From positions 4,692,501 through 4,756,500 of the forward strand of contig NC_018012.1 in the NCBI RefSeq assembly GCF_000227745.2: a stretch of DNA of 64,000 nt. The letters are read 5' to 3'. The translations under genes and the position numbers were made by a program. Below the pieces are notes generated by a model, which was given only the letters and a program-made list of their open reading frames with translations, had not been told where the DNA came from and did no database searches. The DNA is from Thiocystis violascens DSM 198. GTDB taxonomy: Bacteria; Pseudomonadota; Gammaproteobacteria; Chromatiales; Chromatiaceae. Shown here in pieces: positions 9,173 to 18,487 of the stretch (the stretch's first letter is position 1; each line of letters opens with the position of its first letter).

Positions 9173-9640
9173 ATGGGCACTGAAATCGAACGCAAATTTC
9201 TGGTGAAGGACGATTCCTGGCGGGCCAGCGCGGCCGCCGGAACACGTATCCTCCAAGGCTACCTGGCCAGCGACGCAAAAATCACGGTTCGGGTACGCAT
9301 CCGGGGCGACGCGGCCTTTCTGACCATCAAAGGCGCCACCGCCGGGATCCGGCGATCCGAATTCGAGTATCCGATCCCCGTCGACGACGCCGAGTCCATG
9401 CTGTGCGAGATGGCCATCTCGCCGGTGATCGAGAAAATTCGTTACCAGGTTCCGTGCGGGGCGCATGTCTGGGATCTGGACGTCTTCGCTGGCGACAATG
9501 CCGGGCTGGTGCTGGCCGAGGTGGAACTGGATACCGAGGAGTCGGTTTTCGAGATGCCGGACTGGGCAGGACAAGAGGTCTCGGACGATCCGCGTTATTA
9601 CAATGTCAACCTTGCCCGATCCCCCTTCCGTCACTGGTAA
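9173..9640 (+). CDS. CYTH-domain phosphohydrolase-like protein
   Basis: A 155-residue single CYTH domain protein. The defining EXEXK motif is EIERKFLV at residues 4-11, followed by RILQGYLASD, the basic strand TVRVRIRGDAAFLTIKG, an acidic strand EFEYPIP and VLAEVELD near the C-terminus. CYTH proteins form an eight-stranded tunnel and in bacteria act mostly as inorganic triphosphatases, with some class IV adenylate cyclases; the single-domain size fits the triphosphatase type. It has no Shine-Dalgarno sequence because a repeat element touches its start. The L,D-transpeptidase gene begins four bases after its stop. Confidence 0.88.
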   Translation: MGTEIERKFLVKDDSWRASAAAGTRILQGYLASDAKITVRVRIRGDAAFLTIKGATAGIRRSEFEYPIPVDDAESMLCEMAISPVIEKIRYQVPCGAHVWDLDVFAGDNAGLVLAEVELDTEESVFEMPDWAGQEVSDDPRYYNVNLARSPFRHW

Positions 9641-9644
9641 GGCG

Positions 9645-10127
9645 ATGGATGGACGCATCCTCGTCGAGCTTGCCCGCCAAACCCTGACGCGATGGGAGGG
9701 CGGGCGTGCCGTGGCCCGCTACGCGGTCTCGACTGGGCGCAATGGCGCGGGCGAACGGAACGGCAGCGGCTGTACCCCGCGCGGTCTGCATCGGGTGCGG
9801 ATGCGCATCGGCGAGGGTTGTCCGGTCGGGACCGTCTTCCGGGGGCGTCGTCCGACGGGCGAGATCCTCGATGACGAACTGGCCGCAGCCTACCCGGAGC
9901 GCGACTGGATCCTGACCCGCATCCTCTGGCTCACGGGCTGCGAACCGGGTATCAATCGGGGCGGTTGCGTGGATACGCTGCGCCGCTATATCTACATCCA
10001 TGGCTGCCCGGATGCGGCGCCGATGGGCGAGCCCTGTTCGCACGGCTGTATCCGGATGCGCAATCGGGATCTGATCGAACTGTTCGATCAGACCCCGATC
10101 GGGATGCTGGTGGAGATTCGCAACTGA
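9645..10127 (+). CDS. L,D-transpeptidase (YkuD-type) family protein
   Basis: A 160-residue catalytic domain without an obvious signal peptide. The active-site motif is HGCPDAAPMGEPCSHGCIRM, with the nucleophilic Cys in SHGCIRM and the partner His. Other conserved parts are RYAVSTGRNGAGE, CTPRGLHRVRMRIGEG and DWILTRILWLTGCEPG. Such enzymes make 3-3 crosslinks in peptidoglycan or attach proteins, but cytosolic-looking short forms like this are not well characterised. A start at 9603 in the same frame is possible; 9645 is preferred because family members begin near MDGRILVELA. Confidence 0.85.
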   Translation: MDGRILVELARQTLTRWEGGRAVARYAVSTGRNGAGERNGSGCTPRGLHRVRMRIGEGCPVGTVFRGRRPTGEILDDELAAAYPERDWILTRILWLTGCEPGINRGGCVDTLRRYIYIHGCPDAAPMGEPCSHGCIRMRNRDLIELFDQTPIGMLVEIRN

Positions 10128-10137
10128 AGCGAAGGGG

Positions 10138-11397
10138 TTATTCGGCGTAGCCTCCGCGGCCCGATCCCCGGTTGTCGCGCGCGAAATAGCTGACGCTCCC
10201 CATGGGAATGACGGTCACGCCGCCCTCGCTGACATGGAAACGCTGACGATCCCTGGCGGTATCGAACCCGATCCGGTCGCCGGCCTCGATGATGTTGTGG
10301 CGGTCCACGATCACCCGGCGCAGCCGCGCCCCGCGGCCGATGCGCACATAGTCCATGACGACGCAATCCTCCAGCACCACGTCCTCCTCGATCACCGTCT
10401 CGCGGCGGATGATCGAATTGCTGATTTTGGCGCCCTCGTGGATCATGGTTGCCGCGCCTAGCAGGCTGTTGCGAATCTCGCCGCCGAGAACGCGCGCCAC
10501 CGGACCCTGATAGCCGCTGGAGTAGACCGGCCAGTCGGGATTGAACATATCGAAGACGGGCTCGTATCCCAGCACATCCTGGTGGGCCTCGAAATAGGCG
10601 TCGATGGTTCCCAAATCGCGCCAATAGACCTGCGTCTCGTAGGGCAAGATACCCGGCACCCGGTTGGTGGCGAAGTCGTAGGCGTACAGCCGGTGGGTGC
10701 GCAGCAGCCGGGGCAGCACATGCTGACCGAAATCCGTTTCGCCCGCCTCTTGGGTCTCCTTGAGCGCTTTGAGCAGCACATTGGCATCGAAGATGTAGTT
10801 CCCCATGGAGGCGAACGCCTGGGTCGGGTCCGCGGGGAGTGGCGTCGGATGGGCCGGTTTTTCCTCGAAAGCCCGCACGCGCCCTTCGGCGTCGGCCGCG
10901 ATCACGCCAAAGCTCGATGCCTCGCGCAAGGGGACTGGCAGGGCGGCGATGGTGACATCGGCCTTGCGCTCCCGGTGAAACGCGACCATCTGACGAATAT
11001 CCATCCGGTAGATATGATCCGCGCCAAATACCGCGACCAGATCGGGGCGATGTTCCTCGATCAGATTGATGTTTTGGTTGACCGCGTCCGCCGTGCCCTG
11101 GAACCAATGCTCGCCGGTCATCATCTGCGGCGGCACGACCGTGACGAATTGGCTCTGGAGCAGGGGCGAGATGGTCCAGGCCTTGCGGACATGCTCGATC
11201 AGCGATTGCGATTTGTACTGCACGAGCAGATAAATGGTCTGAATCTGCGAATTGACCAGATTGCTCAGGACGAAATCGACGATTCGATAGCGGGCGCCGA
11301 AGGGAACCGAAGGCTTGGAACGTCCGGTCGTCAGGGGTTGCAGCCTTGAGCCTTGGCCGCCGGCCATGACGAAGGCAATGATTCGTTCGTTTTGCAT
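10138..11397 (-). CDS. glgC: Glucose-1-phosphate adenylyltransferase
   Basis: A 419-residue ADP-glucose pyrophosphorylase, the committed step of bacterial glycogen synthesis. N-terminal nucleotidyltransferase motifs are AGGQGSRLQPLTTGRSKPSVPFG and RIVDFVLSNLVNS, then the catalytic GADHIYRMD and the sugar-binding FEEKP. The C-terminal left-handed beta helix begins near GGEIRNSLLGAATMIHEGAKISNSII. Purple sulfur bacteria store glycogen, which fits the inferred host. It is convergent with the L,D-transpeptidase gene and divergent from gpmI; a TACAAT -10-like box lies at 11599-11604 in the gap of about 230 bp, without a clear -35. Confidence 0.96.
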   Translation of the reverse strand: MQNERIIAFVMAGGQGSRLQPLTTGRSKPSVPFGARYRIVDFVLSNLVNSQIQTIYLLVQYKSQSLIEHVRKAWTISPLLQSQFVTVVPPQMMTGEHWFQGTADAVNQNINLIEEHRPDLVAVFGADHIYRMDIRQMVAFHRERKADVTIAALPVPLREASSFGVIAADAEGRVRAFEEKPAHPTPLPADPTQAFASMGNYIFDANVLLKALKETQEAGETDFGQHVLPRLLRTHRLYAYDFATNRVPGILPYETQVYWRDLGTIDAYFEAHQDVLGYEPVFDMFNPDWPVYSSGYQGPVARVLGGEIRNSLLGAATMIHEGAKISNSIIRRETVIEEDVVLEDCVVMDYVRIGRGARLRRVIVDRHNIIEAGDRIGFDTARDRQRFHVSEGGVTVIPMGSVSYFARDNRGSGRGGYAE

Positions 11398-11629
11398 GAG
11401 TCCTCCGCAGGCCCGTCATGAGGGCATTTTCTGTTGTTTGCCTCGATTCCGGCCGACAATCATAAACCTGTCGCCAGAAGGTTTCCCGATTATCGGCGCC
11501 TCCTGGAACGCCTCACTCCCAAGAAGTCAAACGATACGACTCCCATTGGCTCCGAGGCACGGCACGGAGAACGGGGATATTTGTTTGCTTCATGCGTCTA
11601 CAATAGACCCTTTTTCGAGGACGACCGCG

Positions 11630-13177
11630 ATGAGCGACCCCATGAAAAACCTCCCCCGCCGACCGGTGATCCTGATGATTCTGGACGGCTTCGGCGTCAA
11701 TCCCGCCAAGGCCAACAACGCCGTCGCGCTGGCCAATACACCAAATCTGGATCGCTATTTTTCGAACCACCCGCATACCACCATCCAGGCCTCGGGTCTG
11801 GCGGTCGGTCTGCCGGACGGTCAGATGGGCAATTCCGAGGTCGGCCACATGTCGCTCGGCTCCGGCTGCGTGGTGCGTCAGGATCTGGTGTTGATCGACC
11901 AGGCAATTACCGATCACAGCTTTTACGAGAACCGCGTGCTGGTCGCCGCCGCCAAGGCCGCCGCGGCCGCTGGCCGGCCGATTCATCTGATGGGTCTGGT
12001 GTCGGACGGCGGCGTGCACAGTCATGTCAGCCATCTGGTCGCGCTGATCAAACTCTGTAAGTTCCAGGGCGCGCGTCCCATGGTCCACCTGTTCACCGAC
12101 GGTCGCGATACCGCCCCGCGTTCGGCGCTCAATTATCTGAACGCCGTCGAAGGCGCGCTGGAGGTTGCGGGCGGCAAGGTTGCCACCGTCTCCGGGCGCT
12201 ATTACGCCATGGATCGGGACAATCGCTGGGACCGCACCGAATTGGCCTGGCGGGCCATGGTGGATGGCGAGGGAGAGCAGGCAGGCAGCGCGCGCGAGGC
12301 GATCCAGGCATCCTATGCCGCCGGGCAGGACGACGAGTTCATCCGTCCCACCATCGTTGCGGGCGGCGAACCGATCCAGGACGGCGATCAAGTGGTTCAC
12401 ATCAATTTCCGCAAGGATCGCCCGCGCCAGTTGGTCATGGCCTTTTTCAAGCCCGATTTCGACCACTTCGACCGGCGTGGCGTGACCGGCGTCAAGGTCA
12501 CCTGCATGATGGAATATGACGAATGGTTCGGACTGCCCTTCGCCTTCGACCACGACATGCCCAAGACCACGCTCGGACAGATCCTGAGCGACGACGGTCT
12601 ACCGCAGTTCCACTGCGCCGAGACCGAGAAATACGCCCATGTCACCTTCTTCTTCAACGGCGGGCGCAGCGATCCCTTTCCGGGCGAGGAACGGGCGCTG
12701 ATCCCCTCGCCCAAGGTCGCCACCTACGATCTGCAACCCGAGATGAGCGCCCCGGCGGTCGCCGATGCCGTGATCGAGGCGCTCTCGCGGCGCACGTTTC
12801 CCTTCATCGTGGTCAACTTCGCCAACGGCGACATGGTCGGTCACACCGCCGTGCGCGCGGCGGTCATCGCGGCGGTCGAGACGCTGGATCGGGAGGCCGG
12901 ACGGGTCATGGATGCGGCGGTAGAAGCCGGTTACTCGGTGATCCTCACCGCCGATCACGGCAACTGCGACGAGATGGTCGATCCGGTCACCGGCGAGCCG
13001 CACACCCAGCACACGCTCTATCCGGTGCCCTGTCTGATCGTCGACGAAACGCCCTGGCGTCTCTCGATCGGCGGCGGACTTCAGGACATCGCGCCCACGG
13101 TGCTGAACCTGATGGGCATTCCGGTGCCGGAGCGGATGGACGGCCACTCGCTCCTGCTCGGCCCGGTCACGGTCTGA
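11630..13177 (+). CDS. gpmI: 2,3-bisphosphoglycerate-independent phosphoglycerate mutase
   Basis: A 515-residue Mn-dependent glycolytic/gluconeogenic enzyme converting 3-PG and 2-PG. Start 11630 follows GAGGA with eight bases spacing; a longer in-frame extension upstream is not family-like. Motifs: LMILDGFGVN (metal D), the phosphoserine site GQMGNSEVGHMSLGSG, FTDGRDTAP, VSGRYYAMDRDNRWDR, VVNFANGDMVGHTA and TADHGNCDEM with PHTQHT. thyA starts four bases after its stop. Confidence 0.97.
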   Translation: MSDPMKNLPRRPVILMILDGFGVNPAKANNAVALANTPNLDRYFSNHPHTTIQASGLAVGLPDGQMGNSEVGHMSLGSGCVVRQDLVLIDQAITDHSFYENRVLVAAAKAAAAAGRPIHLMGLVSDGGVHSHVSHLVALIKLCKFQGARPMVHLFTDGRDTAPRSALNYLNAVEGALEVAGGKVATVSGRYYAMDRDNRWDRTELAWRAMVDGEGEQAGSAREAIQASYAAGQDDEFIRPTIVAGGEPIQDGDQVVHINFRKDRPRQLVMAFFKPDFDHFDRRGVTGVKVTCMMEYDEWFGLPFAFDHDMPKTTLGQILSDDGLPQFHCAETEKYAHVTFFFNGGRSDPFPGEERALIPSPKVATYDLQPEMSAPAVADAVIEALSRRTFPFIVVNFANGDMVGHTAVRAAVIAAVETLDREAGRVMDAAVEAGYSVILTADHGNCDEMVDPVTGEPHTQHTLYPVPCLIVDETPWRLSIGGGLQDIAPTVLNLMGIPVPERMDGHSLLLGPVTV

Positions 13178-13180
13178 CCG

Positions 13181-14020
13181 ATGCGGGTCTATCTGGATCT
13201 GCTGCGCGATGTCGTCGAGAACGGACTCGATAAATCCGACCGAACCGGGGTTGGCACCCGTTCGGTATTCGGACGGCAGGTCCGTTTCGATCTGCGCGAA
13301 GGTTTCCCGCTGCTCACCACCAAGCGCGTGCACACCAAGAGCGTGATTCACGAGCTGCTGTGGTTTCTCTCCGGCTCGACCGACAACCGGCGGTTAAACG
13401 CGCAGGGCGTCAGCATCTGGGACGAATGGGCCGCCGAGGACGGCAGCCTGGGGCCGATCTATGGCGCCCAATGGCGCAGTTGGGCCTGTCCCGATGGCCG
13501 GGTCATCGACCAGCTTGCCGAACTGGTCGCCACCATCCGCGCCCGTCCCGATTCGCGCCGGCTGGTGGTCTCCGCCTGGAATCTGGCGGACCTGCCGGAC
13601 GAGTCCATCGGTCCGCGGGACAACGTCCGTGCCGGGCGCATGGCGCTCGCCCCCTGTCACTGTCTGTTCCAGTTCTACGTCGCCGGGGGGCGTCTGTCCT
13701 GCCAGCTCTATCAACGCAGCGCCGATCTCTTCATCGGGGTGCCCTTCAACATCGCCAGCTATGCCCTGCTGACACACTTGATCGCCCAGCAATGCGACCT
13801 GGAGGTCGGCGAGTTCATCCACAGCTTCGGCGATCTGCATCTCTATCGCAATCATCTGACCGACGCCATCGTCTTCGAGCAACTCGCCCGCGAGCCCCGG
13901 CCACTGCCGACCTTGCGTTTATCGCAGCGTCCAGCCAGTTTGTTCGACTATCGTTTCGAGGAGATCGAGATCGTTGGCTACGATCCGCATCCGGCGATCC
14001 GCGCGCCAATTGCCGTTTAA
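13181..14020 (+). CDS. thyA: Thymidylate synthase
   Basis: A 279-residue ThyA that methylates dUMP to dTMP with methylene-tetrahydrofolate. Seen are the N-terminal Arg motif [12 protein letters not shown], the nucleophile [11 protein letters not shown], the substrate-binding [17 protein letters not shown] and the C-terminal [13 protein letters not shown] tail that closes the active site. Start ATG is four bases after gpmI, so the two are probably cotranscribed. Confidence 0.97.
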   Translation: MRVYLDLLRDVVENGLDKSDRTGVGTRSVFGRQVRFDLREGFPLLTTKRVHTKSVIHELLWFLSGSTDNRRLNAQGVSIWDEWAAEDGSLGPIYGAQWRSWACPDGRVIDQLAELVATIRARPDSRRLVVSAWNLADLPDESIGPRDNVRAGRMALAPCHCLFQFYVAGGRLSCQLYQRSADLFIGVPFNIASYALLTHLIAQQCDLEVGEFIHSFGDLHLYRNHLTDAIVFEQLAREPRPLPTLRLSQRPASLFDYRFEEIEIVGYDPHPAIRAPIAV

Positions 14021-14137
14021 GACGGTTTCCCGAGAAGATCAACGCAAGCCAGTCGCCGCATCGTCTGTCGCGATCCAACGCGGCGGTAGCGTGCCCGCGC
14101 CCCTGGGAGCGCCGGCTTGCTCGCGGTGTCCCTGAAA

Positions 14138-14257
14138 CCGTTCGTGGTGTGCCAGAAGGCGTTCGTGGTGTGCCAGAAGCCGTTCGTGGTGTGCCAGAAG
14201 CCGTTCGTGGTGTGCCAGAAGCCGTTCGTGGTGAGGCCCTCGAACCACGAACGGCTT
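14138..14257. repeat. 21-bp tandem repeats ending in a hairpin (second copy of the 8.9-kb array type)
   Basis: Four contiguous 21-bp units (CCGTTCGTGGTG plus TGCCAGAAG, the second unit starting GCG) run from 14138 to 14221. They end in an inverted repeat with perfect 14-bp arms (14219-14232 and 14244-14257) around an 11-nt loop. The core GTTCGTGGTG is the complement of the CACCACGAAC core at 8.9 kb, and the loop complement TCGAGGGCCTC resembles TCGACAAGCTC there. The gap of 386 bp between thyA and the sulfatase gene holds nothing else that I can support. Confidence 0.9.
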
Positions 14258-14406
14258 CACGCGCCAAGGCTCCGGATTTCCCGTCCGTCCCATTCGACCT
14301 GAATCATGACGGTTTAAAGACATTTTCGTGACAATCGGCTAGGCTCTTCGGACCGACCACCCGGTCTAACAGGTTCTCGCGAGCGCCTCGTCTCGATTCG
14401 TCACCC

Positions 14407-16308
14407 GTGAAACATCCTTTCGCCTTGCCCGACACGCTTCACCCGCGCCTTGCCTGGGGCACTGCGCTGCTGTTCATCGCTCTCTGGTATGTTCTTGCCC
14501 AAACGGCCATGAACCAATGGTTCCAGATCAACCCCTGGTCCTCGACCTATCCGCGCGATTTGACCGCTCACCTTTTGCTTGGCGCACTGCTTTTTGGAAT
14601 GGCGCGCTCGCTGCCCCGCTTCATGCTCGCCACGGCGGTTCTGTTCACCTCGCTGACCCTCGGCAATGCACTGAAGCTCGCGATTCTTGGCGCCCCGGTG
14701 ACGCCGGACGATTTCGTCGCGGCGCGGCATCTGTTTCTGCTGTTCGGCGGCTGGCAGTTCGCGGGCGCGGTCCTGATGGTCGCCGCGCCGCTGGTTCTGC
14801 TCGGCTGGATGATCGCCTGGCGCCAGCGCCGGACCTGGATCAATCTGGGTGTCCTGGGTTTTGGCGTCGGTCTGCTTGTCGCCTTCCCCGCGTCGCTCAC
14901 CCAGGCCATGGACGCCCGTTTCGGCCACTCGGTCTGGAATCAGCCCGCCAATTTTCAGATGCGCGGTCTGCCGATTCATCTGCTCCAGGAAACCGCGCGC
15001 AATCTGTCGCGGCGCGAGACGCCACCGACACGCGCAGAGGTCACCGCGGCGTTGACCTCGCTCGCGGATGTTGAAGGACGCGACCTGCTTAAGGTCGCCG
15101 GCGCTCCCGATCTTCCACGACGCAATCTGCACATGATCGTCCTGGAATCCTTCTGGGATCCGCTTGCGCTGACCGCGTCCGAGCTGTCCGCCGATCCGCT
15201 CGATCCCGAGTTCCGCGCGTTGTGGACCGCCGCCGGCCATTCGCACGCGCTCGCGCCGGTGTTCGGCGGCTATACCGCCAATACCGAATTCGAGGTGCTG
15301 TGCGGCTTCCCCGTCACCCGCGACAACGTCTTTTTCGAGGGCGGTTTGCGCCGCGACGTCCCCTGTCTGCCGCGCCATCTGGTGGACGCCGGTTATCGCA
15401 CCTTTGCCTCGCACCCCAATTCGGCGCCCTTCTGGAACCGGGTCAATGCCTATCGGCGAATCGGTTTCGAGACCTATTGGTCTGACCGGGATTTCGTCCT
15501 CGATGACATGAACCGCGAGTTTCTCAGCGACGCGTCGCTGTACCGTCAGGTGCTGGAACGCCTGGAACCGACGTTGCGTCAGTCGCAACCCGTCTTCAAT
15601 TACGTGTTGACCTATTTTGGCCATCTGGATTACCCGCTGAACGAGCGCCGCCCGGCGACGATCACCGCGGCGCAAGGGCATGACATGGTCGCGGCCTACG
15701 CCAACACGCTCTCTTACAAATCGCGCGAACTCATGGCCTTTCTGCGCGAACTGCGGCGACGCGATCCGGACGGGCTGATCGTGCTGTTCGGCGATCACCT
15801 GCCTTTTCTTGGCCCCAACTTCGGTGGCTACACCGAATCCGGATTGCTCGCCAGCCAGCGCAGCGACTTCACGGATAGAATGTTTCGCACCCTGGTGGAG
15901 ACGCCGCTGGTGGTGATCGATGGCCGGCGCGGTCCCGTGGCGGTCGGCGATCTGTCGTTCTATCAATTGCCCGCGCGCTTGCTCGCGCTGCTGGGCGATC
16001 AGCGCCCCTCCATCATGGCGTTGACGCTTCGGCCACCAAGGGCGGCTCACCTCCGGCCGCTACCCGGTCTGTCGGTTTTGATCGAGGGCGACAGTGTTAG
16101 TACCTGTCGGGGCGCGGAACTGGCGCCCGGCGACACCGAGGCCAGTCACGCCAGCGCCTGCGGCGCGTCGTCGGACTGGCTCAAGGCGGTGGAGCGACTG
16201 AGGGCGGATCTGTTCAGCGGGGCACAACATGCGCTGCTGGATCTTCACGCGCCACGGGCGGAGTTCCGGGAAGCGGCACTGACGCCAAGGGTCAAACCGC
16301 GCGATTAA
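14407..16308 (+). CDS. LTA synthase-family membrane sulfatase/phosphoglycerol transferase-like protein
   Basis: A 633-residue protein. GTG start; about five membrane helices in the first 170 residues (e.g. TALLFIALWYVLAQ, LLLGALLFGMA, LVLLGWMIAW) then a periplasmic alkaline-phosphatase-fold domain. Metal/catalytic features of the LtaS/MdoB group are IVLESFWDP (metal E), FGGYTANTEFEVLCG with a candidate catalytic Thr at about 290, and LFGDHLPFLG with the D-H metal pair. Gram-negative relatives modify membrane-derived glucans or polysaccharides with phosphoglycerol or phosphoethanolamine; the exact substrate cannot be read here. It stands alone, flanked by repeat elements, convergent with bioA. 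Confidence 0.85.
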   Translation: MKHPFALPDTLHPRLAWGTALLFIALWYVLAQTAMNQWFQINPWSSTYPRDLTAHLLLGALLFGMARSLPRFMLATAVLFTSLTLGNALKLAILGAPVTPDDFVAARHLFLLFGGWQFAGAVLMVAAPLVLLGWMIAWRQRRTWINLGVLGFGVGLLVAFPASLTQAMDARFGHSVWNQPANFQMRGLPIHLLQETARNLSRRETPPTRAEVTAALTSLADVEGRDLLKVAGAPDLPRRNLHMIVLESFWDPLALTASELSADPLDPEFRALWTAAGHSHALAPVFGGYTANTEFEVLCGFPVTRDNVFFEGGLRRDVPCLPRHLVDAGYRTFASHPNSAPFWNRVNAYRRIGFETYWSDRDFVLDDMNREFLSDASLYRQVLERLEPTLRQSQPVFNYVLTYFGHLDYPLNERRPATITAAQGHDMVAAYANTLSYKSRELMAFLRELRRRDPDGLIVLFGDHLPFLGPNFGGYTESGLLASQRSDFTDRMFRTLVETPLVVIDGRRGPVAVGDLSFYQLPARLLALLGDQRPSIMALTLRPPRAAHLRPLPGLSVLIEGDSVSTCRGAELAPGDTEASHASACGASSDWLKAVERLRADLFSGAQHALLDLHAPRAEFREAALTPRVKPRD

Positions 16309-16355
16309 GAAACCGTCCAGCAATGATTTCCCGAATCGTTGAAACCGATGGCCAA

Positions 16356-16375
16356 GTCGCCCGCTTGCGGGCGAC
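16356..16375. repeat. REP-like palindrome between convergent genes
   Basis: GTCGCCCGC-TT-GCGGGCGAC is a perfect palindrome with 9-bp arms. The same core occurs at 43269-43382 (twice) and 46138-46160 with a GTAGGAnCC extension. Placed between the ends of the sulfatase gene and bioA, it may act as a terminator for both. Confidence 0.75.
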
Positions 16376-16393
16376 GCCGATATTTCGCTCGGA

Positions 16394-17668
16394 TCAGGCC
16401 AACACCTGTCCGACCGCCTCGCAGAGCAGCCCGAGTTCGACATCCGAAATGAGATAGGGCGGCATCAGATACACCAGCCGCCCGAACGGACGCACCCAGA
16501 CGCCCTGCTCGACGAATCGGCGCTGGATCTCGCGCATCGCCACCGGCTGCTCCATCTCCACCACGCCGATGGCGCCCAGCACGCGTACCTCCGCCACGCC
16601 AGGCAGTCCGCGACAGGGTTCCAGTCCTTCCGTCAGACCAGCCTCGATCCGGCGGATGTTCGCCTGCCAGTCGTCCGCCAGCAGCAGTTCGAGACTGGCA
16701 TTGGCGATGGCGCAGGCGAGCGGATTGCCCATGAAGGTCGGACCGTGCATGAAGACGCCCGGCGTGCCGGACGAAATGGTGCGCGCGACCCGCTCGGTCG
16801 CCAGCGTCGCGGCCAGGGTCAGATAGCCGCCGGTCAGCGCCTTGCCGACCGTCATGATGTCGGGCGAAATGCGGGCATGCTCGCAGGCGAACAGCCGGCC
16901 GGTCCGCCCAAAACCGGTGGCGATCTCGTCGGCGATCAGGAGCACCTCGAAGCGGTCGCAGAGCGCGCGGACCTGTGCCAGATAGTCCGCGCTGTAGAAC
17001 CGCATCCCGCCCGCGCCCTGGACGATGGGCTCCAGGATGACGGCGGCCAGTGCGTCATGATGACGCTCGATCAGCTCGGCGAAGGGCGCGATGTCTTCCG
17101 GTTGGCAGGGTTCGCCAAACCGGCTGCTCGGCGCGGGCGCGAAGAGCTGTTGAGGCAGGACGCGACCGAACAGATGGTGCATCCCGGTCACCGGATCGCA
17201 CACCGACATCGCATTGAAGGTGTCCCCATGGTAGCCGGAACGAATGGTCATGAGCCGATGCTTGTCCGGGCGTCCCGAGGCGATCCAGAACTGGAGCGCC
17301 ATTTTGATCGCGACCTCCACCGCGACCGAGCCCGAGTCGCAGAGAAAAACCTGCTGGAGCGGCTCCGGTGTCAGTTCGACCAGCGAGCGCACCAGACGCA
17401 TCGCCGGCTCGTGGGTCAGCCCGCCGAACATGACATGCGCCATCCGGTCGAGCTGATCGCGCGCGGCCTGGTTCAGTGCCGGATGATTGTAGCCATGGAT
17501 GGCGCACCACCAGGATGACATGCCATCGAGCAGCACCCGGCCGTCCAGGAGTTCCAGATAACAGCCATACGCCGCGCGCACCGGATAGACCGGATCGCGG
17601 TCGAGGGTCGAGGTATAGGGATGCCAGGCATGGGCCTGGTCGATGGCAAGGATGTCGGCGCTCTCCAC
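16394..17668 (-). CDS. bioA: Adenosylmethionine-8-amino-7-oxononanoate aminotransferase
   Basis: A 424-residue class III PLP aminotransferase of biotin synthesis, turning KAPA into DAPA with SAM as amino donor. Features: HAWHPYTS near the N-terminus, [48 protein letters not shown], the PLP-binding [11 protein letters not shown], Schiff-base lysine in [10 protein letters not shown], and [22 protein letters not shown]. No other bio genes are adjacent. Confidence 0.96.
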   Translation of the reverse strand: MESADILAIDQAHAWHPYTSTLDRDPVYPVRAAYGCYLELLDGRVLLDGMSSWWCAIHGYNHPALNQAARDQLDRMAHVMFGGLTHEPAMRLVRSLVELTPEPLQQVFLCDSGSVAVEVAIKMALQFWIASGRPDKHRLMTIRSGYHGDTFNAMSVCDPVTGMHHLFGRVLPQQLFAPAPSSRFGEPCQPEDIAPFAELIERHHDALAAVILEPIVQGAGGMRFYSADYLAQVRALCDRFEVLLIADEIATGFGRTGRLFACEHARISPDIMTVGKALTGGYLTLAATLATERVARTISSGTPGVFMHGPTFMGNPLACAIANASLELLLADDWQANIRRIEAGLTEGLEPCRGLPGVAEVRVLGAIGVVEMEQPVAMREIQRRFVEQGVWVRPFGRLVYLMPPYLISDVELGLLCEAVGQVLA

Positions 17669-17771
17669 GAAACTGGGGTCTCCGGTTCAGGATCGGTTCA
17701 GGGTGTGTTGGATAGGATGTGCTCAACGACGGGAGATTGGGCTCCCGCCGCATCCACCGAGGATTTCAACG

Positions 17772-18095
17772 ATGCAACGTCAACGTCTGCTTCTTTCGCT
17801 GGCCACCGCCTTCCTGACTGGTTCGCTGCTGCTACCGACCCTGGCGGCGGCCGATGGACCCCGCTATCGCGGGGACGATGACCGGCATGAACGGTATGAC
17901 CAATATGACCGATATGATCGCTGGGAGCCGCCAAGACACGCGAAACGGCATGACCGGCACGATCACGACCGTCGTTATAGCAAGATCTATATCCAGAGCC
18001 CGCCTCCCCGGCCACGGGTGATCTATCGGGATCCTCCTCCCCGGTATCGCGCGGACAATGGACTCACCATCATCTATCGCGGCGTGTTTGACTGA
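17772..18095 (+). CDS. Small secreted His/Arg/Tyr-rich hypothetical protein
   Basis: A 107-residue protein beginning with a signal peptide (LLLSLATAFLTGSLLLPTLAAA, cleavage after AAA). The mature part is very rich in D, R, H and Y (for example RHERYDQYDRYDRW and KRHDRHDHDRR) and ends with a proline/arginine stretch and GLTIIYRGVFD. A GAGGA lies nine bases before the ATG. The composition suggests a periplasmic, possibly metal- or polyanion-binding protein, but I do not recognise a family. Confidence 0.7.
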   Translation: MQRQRLLLSLATAFLTGSLLLPTLAAADGPRYRGDDDRHERYDQYDRYDRWEPPRHAKRHDRHDHDRRYSKIYIQSPPPRPRVIYRDPPPRYRADNGLTIIYRGVFD

Positions 18096-18238
18096 TCGGC
18101 GCGACCGCCTGGCGTCGGCGCGGGCGCGGTTTCAATCCGGCGCGAAGCGTTTCGCTAGGCCGGAGCGCCTGCACCAGCCGCGACTGTGCTAGATTCGCGC
18201 CTACCGTCACCGGCAGGAGAACCGGGAGCCCGTTCGCC

Positions 18239-18466
18239 ATGCGCCTCGCCAGACTTGTTTTCGCCGCACTCATTCTACTCTCTCAGCCCCTGGCCTGGGC
18301 CGGTCGCGGCCAGGACGGACAACGCTCGCCGAGCGAAGCCGGCGAGATTGCCAGCCGGCAGACCGGCGGCCGGGTACTGGCGGTCAAACCGGCCGACGGC
18401 GGCTATCGGGTGAAGGTACTGACGCCCGATGGTCAGGTGCGTTACGTTTTTGTGCCAGGCCGCTAA
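18239..18466 (+). CDS. Small periplasmic PepSY-like protein upstream of a two-component system
   Basis: A 75-residue protein with a signal peptide ending around WAGRG and a mature part of about 50 residues: EAGEIASRQTGGRVLAV, then GYRVKVLTPDGQVRYVFVPG. This helix-then-strands pattern is that of a half PepSY domain. Many gammaproteobacteria encode such a small protein right before a PhoP/PhoQ-like pair, and here the response regulator starts 22 bases later. A sensing or signal-modulating role is inference from position. Confidence 0.7.
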   Translation: MRLARLVFAALILLSQPLAWAGRGQDGQRSPSEAGEIASRQTGGRVLAVKPADGGYRVKVLTPDGQVRYVFVPGR

Positions 18467-18487
18467 CAGCGCGTCGCGCCGCGCATC

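Noticed and set aside
11315-11629. N-terminal extension of gpmI
   Set aside because: The extra sequence overlaps the glgC promoter region and does not match the family; ATG 11630 has a ribosome site.
14138-14257. Possible CRISPR or protein-coding repeat at 14.2 kb
   Set aside because: Same contiguous 21-bp design; reading frames through it have no start with a ribosome site and no family.
14401-16050. Antisense frame opposite the sulfatase gene
   Set aside because: Shadow frame in GC-rich DNA with no domain signal.
16310-16380. Rho-independent terminator after the sulfatase gene
   Set aside because: The palindrome is a dispersed repeat and is not followed by a T-run; termination is possible but unproven.
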